Below, one piece after another: positions 1-5,301 of a stretch of 8,005 nt of DNA. Position 1 is the first letter of the stretch. Each line of letters begins with the position of its first letter. The notes under the pieces were generated by a model. That model searched no databases. It was not told where the DNA came from and worked only from the letters and a program-made list of their open reading frames with translations. The DNA comes from an uncultured Oscillospiraceae bacterium (GTDB taxonomy: Bacteria; Bacillota; Clostridia; Oscillospirales; Oscillospiraceae): contig CALDMA010000185.1 in NCBI GenBank assembly GCA_937915075.1, positions 1-8,005 of the forward strand. The letters are read 5' to 3'. Made by a program: the position numbers and the translations under genes.

Positions 1-57
1 TTCAAAAATGTTATTTGTGATATTGTACGCAATGATATATAATTAATAGATTTAAGT

Positions 58-102
58 AAAATTAAGAAAACAGCCCCTGAAATCATTCGATTTCAGGGGC
101 TG
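58..102 (-). terminator. Intrinsic terminator of the tRNA-Pro transcript
   Basis: A perfect 13-bp inverted repeat (71-83 with 90-102, loop 84-89) is followed on the minus strand by a T-rich tail (70 down to 58, starting TTTTCTT). The hairpin starts at the base immediately after the tRNA's encoded CCA, so there is no spacer between mature tRNA and terminator. It lies on the correct strand and side to end the tRNA-Pro transcript. Confidence 0.9.
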
Positions 103-178
103 TGGTCCGAGATGGGAGACTCGAACTCCCGACATCTTGCTCCCAAAGCAAGCGCGCTACCAACTGCGCTAATCCCGG
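103..178 (-). tRNA. tRNA-Pro (anticodon UGG)
   Basis: The minus strand folds into a complete 76-nt cloverleaf. The acceptor stem is CCGGGAT/ATCTCGG with one G-U pair, the D stem is GCGC/GCGC with loop AGTTGGTA, the anticodon stem is CTTGC/GCAAG with loop TTTGGGA (anticodon TGG), and the T stem is GGGAG/CTCCC with loop TTCGAGT. Discriminator A and an encoded CCA (105-103) follow. It reads proline codons, and U34 lets it serve CCA/CCG and probably others by wobble. No good promoter lies directly upstream (179-300). The nearest is at 403-431, so the tRNA is probably made from a longer precursor that also contains the degenerate tRNA copy at 307-370. Confidence 0.97.
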
Positions 179-205
179 ATTTTGAGGTATTCAGTTTTGC
201 TCCAG

Positions 206-244
206 ATGTGGTCAAACATGTGGTCAGGCGGATTTTTTGACCAC
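206..244. repeat. Short repeats of gtggtca between the two tRNA-Pro copies
   Basis: The 9-mer atgtggtca occurs at 206-214 and again at 218-226 (12-bp period), and the reverse complement tgaccac occurs at 238-244. A small hairpin CGCCTG/CAGGCG follows at 263-279. Arrays of short direct and inverted sites beside a tRNA can be arm-type binding sites of a tyrosine recombinase, but no integrase gene is present here, so that reading is only inference. Apart from these repeats, 179-306 holds no gene or promoter that I can see. Confidence 0.45.
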
Positions 245-306
245 CTTTACTTATAAGGGAAGCGCCTGTATCGCAGGCGTATCAAGGGATTGCGGACATT
301 GCATTT

Positions 307-370
307 TCCGGCTTGAAAGGGGAGCATCCCGCTCCCAAACCAGGCGCGATACCAGCTTCGCTATACCCGG
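307..370 (-). pseudogene. Degenerate tRNA-Pro relic
   Basis: Read on the minus strand from 370, the sequence keeps the 5' half of a tRNA-Pro: acceptor strand CCGGGTA, TA, a perfect D arm GCGA/TCGC with loop AGCTGGTA, and anticodon loop TTTGGGA, identical to that of the intact gene. The 3' half is broken. The anticodon stem CCTGG/GCGGG has a G-G mismatch and a G-U pair, there is no pairing T arm, and the 3' acceptor strand is cut to CCGGA with no CCA. About 12 nt are missing relative to the intact copy. The 3' part instead forms a hairpin (320-325 with 331-336, GGGAGC/GCTCCC). It lies about 25 nt downstream of the promoter at 403-431. Confidence 0.75.
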
Positions 371-402
371 ATATGTGCGTGAGTGCGGATAAGCACCCTG
401 CT

Positions 403-431
403 ATTATAGCGGAAGCGGCGGGGGAGTGCAA
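403..431 (-). promoter_or_regulatory. Sigma-A-type promoter for the tRNA-Pro transcript
   Basis: On the minus strand there is a perfect TATAAT (408 to 403), preceded after exactly 17 bp by TTGCAC (431 to 426). Transcription should start near 396, pass through the tRNA relic (370-307) and then the intact tRNA (178-103), and stop at the terminator ending near 58. Confidence 0.7.
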
Positions 432-443
432 GCGTTTTCTGAT

Positions 444-484
444 ATTAAAGAAAAATTAAGGCTTTCCCCCTTTTCCTTTTAAGG
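444..484 (+). promoter_or_regulatory. TTAA repeats with 11-bp period upstream of the response regulator gene
   Basis: ATTAAA (444-449) and ATTAAG (455-460) are spaced exactly 11 bp apart. A third copy, TTTAAG, lies at 478-483, and the 8-mer TTAAGGCT occurs twice (456-463 and 479-486). OmpR/PhoB-family regulators bind tandem half-sites of 10-11 bp period, and the next gene encodes such a regulator, so an autoregulatory site is plausible. I could not identify a convincing -10 for this operon. Confidence 0.35.
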
Positions 485-537
485 CTGCGGTGGTAGAGTA
501 AGCTCAGGAAAGCCCGAGGGGCGGCGCCGCGTCGGGC
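460..537 (+). other. Structured 5' leader of the two-component operon
   Basis: GGCTTTCC (460-467) can pair with GGAAAGCC (507-514). The latter overlaps a second possible stem, GCCCGA (512-517) with TCGGGC (532-537), whose loop contains the 10-bp palindrome 521-530. The two stems cannot form together. The sequence matches no riboswitch class that I recognise, and in GC-rich DNA such pairings may be accidental. Confidence 0.25.
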
Positions 538-555
538 AGGGAGGGAAAGAAAGCT

Positions 556-1269
556 ATGTACAACGTTCTGGTCTGCGATGACGACCGCGATATCGTCGCC
601 GCGCTGAAAATTTACTTATCCGGCGGAGAGTACCGCGTCTTTGAGGCCTACAACGGCGCGGAGGCGGTCGAGGCCGTGCGGAGGAATGACATTCACCTTG
701 TTCTCATGGACATCATGATGCCGGGACTGGACGGCATCGCCGCGACGGCGGCGATCCGGCGCGAGAGCAACGCGCCCATCATCCTGCTCACGGCGAAGAG
801 CGAGAGCAGCGACAAGGTGCTCGGGCTGAACGTCGGCGCGGACGATTACATCACCAAGCCCTTTGACCCCGTGGAGGTGCTGGCCCGCGTGAAATCGCAG
901 CTTCGGCGCTATACGCTGCTCGGCGCGAAGCCGGAGACCGCGCCGGAGCGCGGCATCTACACCGTCGGCGGCGTGACGCTCAACGAGGACGCCAAGAGCG
1001 TGACGGTGGACGGCGAGAGCGTTTCGCTGACGCCGCTGGAATTCAACATTCTGCAGCTCCTCATCCGGTCGCCGGGACGTATCTATTCGAGCAGCCAGAT
1101 CTACGAGCTGGTGTGGAACGAAAATTCCCTCGGCGCCGAAACAAGCGTGGCGGTACATATCCGCCACCTGCGTCAGAAGATCGAGATCAACCCCTCCGAG
1201 CCGCGCTACCTGAAGGTCGTGTGGGGACTGGGGTATAAAATGGAGGACCTTCGACATGAAAAGGAATGA
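556..1269 (+). CDS. OmpR/PhoB-family DNA-binding response regulator
   Basis: Cytoplasmic transcription factor of 237 residues, normal length for the family. The receiver domain spans about residues 2-118, with acidic pocket D8-D9-D10, phospho-acceptor D52 in the MDIMMPGLDG motif, T79 and K101 (KPF). The winged-helix DNA-binding domain spans about 136-230, with SLTPLEF near its start and the GLGYKM end typical of the group. Overall it is VanR-like. It should be phosphorylated by the sensor kinase encoded directly downstream and then bind tandem 10-11-bp half-sites. The start is fixed by AGGGAGGG (538-545), 10 bp before the ATG. Its last 14 bp overlap the kinase gene, so the two proteins are probably made by coupled translation. 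Neither the signal nor the regulon can be read from the protein. Repeats at 444-484, 3157-3195 and 4473-4500 are candidate targets. Confidence 0.95.
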   Translation: MYNVLVCDDDRDIVAALKIYLSGGEYRVFEAYNGAEAVEAVRRNDIHLVLMDIMMPGLDGIAATAAIRRESNAPIILLTAKSESSDKVLGLNVGADDYITKPFDPVEVLARVKSQLRRYTLLGAKPETAPERGIYTVGGVTLNEDAKSVTVDGESVSLTPLEFNILQLLIRSPGRIYSSSQIYELVWNENSLGAETSVAVHIRHLRQKIEINPSEPRYLKVVWGLGYKMEDLRHEKE

Positions 1270-3139
1270 TTGGGCCGACGGCTTCTGGGCCAAGGCGGCA
1301 GCCTTTCTGCTCGCCGTGGCGCTCGTGCCGGTGACGCTGGTGTACGGCGCGGCCCTTGCCGTGTCCTACAGCGGCGAGCTGCGCGGAGACTTTTACGCAA
1401 GTGGTCTCTGCTCGAGCGCGGTCTATGAGGAAATGCGCAGCGTTTACGGCAGCTACAACTATTATGTAGAGAATGGGCAAGCGAACATTTACGAGAATTT
1501 CCCGGACTGGTATCCCGCCGACGACCGCTACACGAACGTCCGCTTTTCAATGGAGGACAAGGCGGGAACCCTCCTCTTTGATAACCACGGCGAGAGCGAC
1601 ATTCCGGTGACGGGCTGGGAGAGCGCGATCGACCGGGACAATGTGATCTTCCGCACCTACGTTGCCGCGGACTATCCCGCGCAGGACAGCGTGTATTGGG
1701 CGCTGCGGATCTACGATGTGATGGCGGAGCTTGCGCCGCACGCGGCGGCGGTCGTGACCGTCTGCACGCTCGCGGAGCTGTTTTTCCTTGTCTTTCTCGC
1801 CCGTGCGGCGGGACGCAGAGCGGGCCGCGAGGAGGCGATCGCCGGCTGGCAGGAGAAAATTCCCTTCGACCTGTATGCGGCGGTGGTCCTCGGCGGCGGC
1901 GTGATGCTTGTCGCCGCGGCGGCATCGGGCACAGAGAATACCTTTGGCTTTGAACCGATCATGATCGCCGCGGTGCTTGCCTGCTGCGCGGCGGCGTATG
2001 CGATCTTCCTCGCGTTCTGGATGACGCTCTGTGCCCGCATAAAGCTGGGGAGATGGTGGGAGAACACCGTCTGCTGCGGGGTCTTCCGGCTCTGCCGCCG
2101 CTTTTTAAAGTGGTGCTGGCGCGTGCTCTGCCGCGTGTGGGGAGCGATCGTCGGCTTCGTGCGCGGCATCCCGCTCGTGTGGCGCACGGCGGTCGGCTGC
2201 TGTGTGATCGGCGTGCTGCTCTTTGCGCTTGAAAGCAACCATGCGGCGGGGCTGCTGCTGGTGCTGCTCGCGGTGCTGTCTGTCGCGGCGTGCCTGTTTT
2301 CGATGCAGCTGCGGCGCCTGCAGAAGGGCGGCGAGGCCCTCGCCGCGGGCGATCTTACCTCGCAGGTCGATACCTCGCATATGTACTTCGATCTCAAGCG
2401 CCACGGCGAAAACCTCAACGCCATCAGCCGCGGCATGAGCATCGCGGTGGAGCAGAGGCTCAAGAGCGAGCGGCTCAAGACGGAGCTGATCACCAACGTG
2501 TCGCATGACATCAAAACGCCGCTCACGAGCATCGTGAATTACGTCGATCTTCTCCAGCGCGAGCATACGCCGGAGCAGGAGAGGGAATACCTTGCCGTGC
2601 TCGACCGGCAGGCGCACAAGCTCAAGAAGCTGACGGTGGACCTGGTGGAAATGTCCAAGGCATCGACGGGCAACATTCCCTGTCACATCGCACGGCGGAG
2701 CGTGCGCGAGCTGATCGACCAGACGGTGGGCGAGTACGCCGAAAAGCTGTCCGCCGCGCAGCTTGAGCCGGTGGTGACGCTGCCGGACGAGGAGCTTTAC
2801 TGCCTGTGCGACGGCGCACTGATGTGGCGCGTGCTGGACAATCTCCTCTCGAACGCCTGCAAGTATGCCTGCGCGGGCACGCGGCTCTACATCGGGGCGA
2901 AGCGCGAGGGCGAGACGGTGGCGTTCTCGTTCAAGAACATCTCGCGCGACGCGCTCAACATCGACCCCGACGAGCTGATGGAGCGCTTCGTGCGCGGGGA
3001 CAGCTCGCGCACGACCGAGGGCAGCGGTCTGGGACTGAACATCGCCAAGAGCCTTGTGGAGCTGCAGAAGGGCGCGTTCTCCATCGCCATCGACGGCGAC
3101 CTGTTCAAGGTCGGCTTCGCCCTGCCGCGCACGGAGTAA
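1256..3139 (+). CDS. Membrane sensor histidine kinase, partner of the upstream regulator
   Basis: Sensor kinase of 627 residues in the cytoplasmic membrane. TM1 (about 12-36) is followed by an extracytoplasmic domain (about 37-158), then further TM segments at about 160-183, 205-224, 234-258, 310-326 and 330-349. A HAMP-like linker (350-400), a HisKA domain with phospho-acceptor H417 (NVSHDIKTPLTS) and an HATPase_c domain follow. In the latter the N box has N533 (NLLSNACKYA), the F-box region is ELMERFVRGDSS and the G2 box is GSGLGL (589-594). The usual DxGxG G1 box is replaced by a KNISRDALNI segment. I recall the same substitution in many clostridial kinases of this type, so it is a subfamily trait and not decay. 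The start is supported by GGAGGA (1242-1247) 8 bp upstream, inside the regulator gene. The ligand is unknown. The six TM segments and the basic loop at about 260-310 are more elaborate than a classical two-TM sensor. Confidence 0.93.
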   Translation: MKRNDWADGFWAKAAAFLLAVALVPVTLVYGAALAVSYSGELRGDFYASGLCSSAVYEEMRSVYGSYNYYVENGQANIYENFPDWYPADDRYTNVRFSMEDKAGTLLFDNHGESDIPVTGWESAIDRDNVIFRTYVAADYPAQDSVYWALRIYDVMAELAPHAAAVVTVCTLAELFFLVFLARAAGRRAGREEAIAGWQEKIPFDLYAAVVLGGGVMLVAAAASGTENTFGFEPIMIAAVLACCAAAYAIFLAFWMTLCARIKLGRWWENTVCCGVFRLCRRFLKWCWRVLCRVWGAIVGFVRGIPLVWRTAVGCCVIGVLLFALESNHAAGLLLVLLAVLSVAACLFSMQLRRLQKGGEALAAGDLTSQVDTSHMYFDLKRHGENLNAISRGMSIAVEQRLKSERLKTELITNVSHDIKTPLTSIVNYVDLLQREHTPEQEREYLAVLDRQAHKLKKLTVDLVEMSKASTGNIPCHIARRSVRELIDQTVGEYAEKLSAAQLEPVVTLPDEELYCLCDGALMWRVLDNLLSNACKYACAGTRLYIGAKREGETVAFSFKNISRDALNIDPDELMERFVRGDSSRTTEGSGLGLNIAKSLVELQKGAFSIAIDGDLFKVGFALPRTE

Positions 3140-3156
3140 CAATTCGGCAACAAAGT

Positions 3157-3195
3157 CTTAAAAAACGCTTAAACAAAACCATAGGACCGATTAAA
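3157..3195 (+). promoter_or_regulatory. CTTAAA repeats with 11-bp period between kinase and glycosyltransferase genes
   Basis: CTTAAA at 3157-3162 and an identical copy at 3168-3173 are spaced 11 bp. ATTAAA at 3190-3195 falls on the same helical register (22 bp further). The layout resembles the repeats before the response regulator gene (444-484). I infer a possible site for the co-encoded OmpR/PhoB-type regulator. No clear -10 follows, so it may instead act on read-through transcription or be chance. Confidence 0.35.
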
Positions 3196-3243
3196 GACCG
3201 CCTGGTATGCTTGGTTCATCCCAAGTGAAAGGCGGTCTTTTCC
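3193..3243 (+). terminator. Intrinsic terminator of the two-component operon, abutting the next start codon
   Basis: AAAGACCGCC (3193-3202) pairs perfectly with GGCGGTCTTT (3231-3240). A nested stem CTTGG/CCAAG (3210-3214 with 3221-3225) shortens the loop. The T-rich part is short (TCTTTTCCC). The hairpin ends only 4 bases before the ATG of the glycosyltransferase gene, and the sole Shine-Dalgarno-like run, AAAGG (3228-3232), overlaps its 3' arm. The hairpin could therefore act both as a terminator and as a brake on translation of the next gene. Confidence 0.7.
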
Positions 3244-3244
3244 C

Positions 3245-4477
3245 ATGCTCGACACACTGATTTTGATTTTAACGCTGCTGCTGAAGGCGGCGAGTCTGTG
3301 GTTCCTTGCCGTGGCGTTCTTTGCGCTGCGAAAGCTGAAACGCTATGCGGTGTGCGCGCCGCGCACGCGCTTTGCCTGCCTCATTGCCGCGCGCAACGAG
3401 GAGGCTGTCATCGGTGCGCTCGTGGAGAGCCTGAAAAAGCAGGACTACCCCGACGCGCTCTACGATATTTTTGTGATCCCCAACAACTGCACGGACGACA
3501 CCGAGGCGGCGGCCCTCTGCGCGGGCGCGAAGATCTTCCGCTGCTTTGAGCCGGTCCGCTGCAAGGGCGACGCGCTGCACGAGGCGGTCGCGTGGCTGCT
3601 GCCACAGCGCTATGACGCCTTCTGTGTCTTCGACGCGGACAACGTCGCGGACGAGCAGTTCCTCGCCCGCATGAACGACGCTTTCTGCGCGGGCGCGCAG
3701 GTGTGCAAGGGCGCGATGCGCGCGAAGAATCCCTACGACTCCTGGCTCTCCGGCTGCTACGGGCTGTATTTCACGCTCTTCGACATCTTCTTCTCCCGCG
3801 CACGCATGAGCTGCGGCCTTTCCTCCAAGCTGGTCGGCACGGGCTTTGCCGTCCACCGCGCGGTGCTTGAGCGCTTCGGCGGCTGGAATACCTCGACCAT
3901 AGCCGAGGACGCGGAGTTTGCCGCGCTGTGCGCGGCGCACGGCGTGCGCGTCTGCTTTGTCCCCGGCGCGCTGACCTACGACGAAGCGCCGAACGACTTC
4001 GCCGTATCGCTCCGCCAGCGCCGCCGCTGGTGCAGCGGCATCATGGACGTGGCGGTGAAGATGGACGCATCGCTCGTCTCCGCGCTGCGGGGCCGCGCGC
4101 CTCTGCGCGCGCTCGACGCGCTGCTGATCGTCAACGCACCGTTTTTGCAGGCGATGACGCTCCTGCCGCTCACGCTGACGCTGCTTTCGGCCCTCGTGCG
4201 GAAGAGCCTACCGCTCGTCGCGCTGACCGGTGCGGTCTCGCTGATTCTGAGCACGCTCGGCCTGATGGCGCTTGCCGCGCTGCTGGCCTACCTCGGCGGC
4301 TACCGCGACCGCCGCATCGTGCGGACGGTCGTGGGCTTCCCACTCTTCATGGCGGCGTGGCTGCCGCTGCAGCTTGTTTCGCTTGTCAGCCGCACGCGGA
4401 GCTGGCAGCCCATCGCGCACACCCGCGCCGTCCGCGCGGAGAGCCTGCGCGGCGCAGGTTTCTTGACAACGATTTAA
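3245..4477 (+). CDS. Membrane glycosyltransferase family 2 (processive-type motifs)
   Basis: Integral membrane glycosyltransferase of 410 residues. One TM segment (about 4-27) precedes a cytoplasmic GT-A domain (about 42-275), and three C-terminal TM segments follow (about 290-318, 323-351, 361-384). Catalytic motifs are complete: nucleotide-binding LIAARNEE (46-53), the metal-binding DAD (130-132), the ED pair (221-222) supplying the likely base, and QRRRW (258-262), the Q/RxxRW acceptor-binding motif of cellulose-synthase/IcaA-like enzymes. It probably transfers a nucleotide-activated sugar to a growing envelope glycan or lipid carrier. Sugar and product are unknown. No other in-frame start lies nearby, so ATG 3245 is preferred despite a weak binding site buried in the preceding hairpin. 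No partner polysaccharide genes are adjacent. It may share regulation with the upstream two-component system. Confidence 0.9.
   Translation: MLDTLILILTLLLKAASLWFLAVAFFALRKLKRYAVCAPRTRFACLIAARNEEAVIGALVESLKKQDYPDALYDIFVIPNNCTDDTEAAALCAGAKIFRCFEPVRCKGDALHEAVAWLLPQRYDAFCVFDADNVADEQFLARMNDAFCAGAQVCKGAMRAKNPYDSWLSGCYGLYFTLFDIFFSRARMSCGLSSKLVGTGFAVHRAVLERFGGWNTSTIAEDAEFAALCAAHGVRVCFVPGALTYDEAPNDFAVSLRQRRRWCSGIMDVAVKMDASLVSALRGRAPLRALDALLIVNAPFLQAMTLLPLTLTLLSALVRKSLPLVALTGAVSLILSTLGLMALAALLAYLGGYRDRRIVRTVVGFPLFMAAWLPLQLVSLVSRTRSWQPIAHTRAVRAESLRGAGFLTTI
4444..4464 (+). terminator. Weak terminator-like hairpin inside the end of the GT2 gene
   Basis: CCTGCG (4444-4449) and CGCAGG (4453-4458) form a tight 6-bp stem with a 3-base loop, followed by TTTCTT. 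It lies within the last codons of the glycosyltransferase gene. No other hairpin is visible between its stop codon and the next promoter, so this may be its terminator. The stem is short and the T-run is interrupted. Confidence 0.35.
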
Positions 4478-4526
4478 CGAAAATTCACAATTTATTCACG
4501 GCCTCCTGCATGGATTTTTGTATAAT
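4473..4526 (+). promoter_or_regulatory. Promoter of the TIM-barrel gene with three tandem half-sites of 11-bp period
   Basis: TATAAT at 4521-4526 has no good -35 at the normal distance. Instead three related hexamers, TTTAAC (4473-4478), TTCACA (4484-4489) and TTCACG (4495-4500), stand at exactly 11-bp intervals, the last covering the -35 region. This is the architecture of PhoB/PhoP-type activated promoters, and the hexamers resemble Bacillus PhoP-box half-sites (TT-A-C-A type). A second possible start is TTGACA (4463-4468), 17 bp before CACAAT (4486-4491), which the half-sites would then cover. An OmpR/PhoB-type regulator is encoded in the same window. Confidence 0.6.
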
Positions 4527-4568
4527 ATAGTTCTATCATAAAGCAAAGAACGGTATGGGAGGTGCAGC

Positions 4569-5237
4569 ATGAGAAAATACGTGCCGAGCTACAGCGGAAC
4601 GCTGCGCAGCCATGGGCTGACGCTGCCGCACTGCATCAGCGAGTGCAGCGGCATCCGCATTTTCGGAAAGCGCATCAAGTCGATCGCCTTTTCCACGGAC
4701 GTTGCCATCATCAAAAACATCAATGCCGACGCCATCATCGCGGTCTATCCCTTCACGCCGCAGGCGTCGATCTCACAGGCGGTCATCAATGTGGCCGACG
4801 TGCCGGTGTTCGTCGGCGTGGGCGGCGGGTATACCAACGGCAGCCGCAGCGTGCGCCTTGCCATGCAGGCCGAGCATCAGGGAGCCTATGGCGTGGTCGT
4901 CAATGCGCCGATGCCGAACGAGGTCATCGCGGAGATCAAGTCCGTGGTGGATATTCCGGTCATCGCGACGGTCGTTTCCGACCGGTCGGACATCAGGGGC
5001 CGCATCGAGGCGGGGACGGATATCTTCAACGTTTCCGGTGCGGCGGAGACCGCGAGCATCGTCCGCCACATCCGCGAGCAGTACCCGCACGCGGCCATCA
5101 TCGCCACCGGCGGACCGACGGAGGAGAGTATTCTGGAGACCATCCGCGCGGGCGCGAACGCCATCACCATCACGCCGCCGACCACCGGCGAGCTGTTCGC
5201 GGGCATCATGCACGACTACCGCGAGAAGAAGCTGTAA
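4569..5237 (+). CDS. Conserved TIM-barrel protein of unknown function (often labelled hydrolase)
   Basis: Soluble protein of 222 residues with no signal peptide. The regular alternation of strands and helices and several Gly-rich strand ends mark a (beta/alpha)8 barrel: GVGGG (83-87), VVVNAP (109-114), NVSGAA (154-159) and ATGGPTEESI (179-188). The last resembles the phosphate-binding loop of NanE/ThiG-like barrels, and AGANAITITPPT (194-205) follows it. Closely similar proteins are widespread in Clostridia and Bacillota. I recall them being annotated only as hydrolase or beta/alpha barrel protein, and I know of no established reaction. A phosphorylated small-molecule substrate is an inference from the fold. 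The start is set by GGGAGG (4557-4562), 6 bp before the ATG. The gene has its own promoter (TATAAT at 4521) and a terminator at 5254-5288, so it is probably monocistronic. Confidence 0.8.
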   Translation: MRKYVPSYSGTLRSHGLTLPHCISECSGIRIFGKRIKSIAFSTDVAIIKNINADAIIAVYPFTPQASISQAVINVADVPVFVGVGGGYTNGSRSVRLAMQAEHQGAYGVVVNAPMPNEVIAEIKSVVDIPVIATVVSDRSDIRGRIEAGTDIFNVSGAAETASIVRHIREQYPHAAIIATGGPTEESILETIRAGANAITITPPTTGELFAGIMHDYREKKL

Positions 5238-5253
5238 GAGTTTACATAATGTG

Positions 5254-5288
5254 AAAACACGCTCCCGCCGTCGGCAGGAGCGTGTTTT
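5254..5288. terminator. Bidirectional terminator between convergent genes
   Basis: AAAACACGCTCC (5254-5265) and GGAGCGTGTTTT (5277-5288) form a perfect 12-bp stem. The A-run on one side and T-run on the other make it usable on both strands. It separates the TIM-barrel gene (plus) from the GT1 gene (minus), which end toward each other. Confidence 0.88.
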
Positions 5289-5301
5289 TGGATGGAGCCG
5301 T

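Noticed and set aside
1..57. Very AT-rich left edge with TTAAG copies at 52 and 62 and ATTG-TACG-CAAT at about 25-36
   Set aside because: The spacing is 10 and not 11 bp, and the stretch is largely the tail of the tRNA terminator. In AT-rich sequence such matches are expected by chance, and there is no gene.
2940..2975. Missing DxGxG motif taken as a sign that the kinase is a pseudogene
   Set aside because: The frame is intact, the other catalytic boxes are perfect, and the same substitution is, as far as I recall, common in homologues.
2105..3142. Long antisense open frame (345 codons) opposite the kinase gene
   Set aside because: It lies wholly opposite a kinase with intact HisKA and HATPase motifs. 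GC-rich codon bias on one strand commonly opens such frames on the other. The translation shows no recognisable domain and is rich in Arg, Ala and His.
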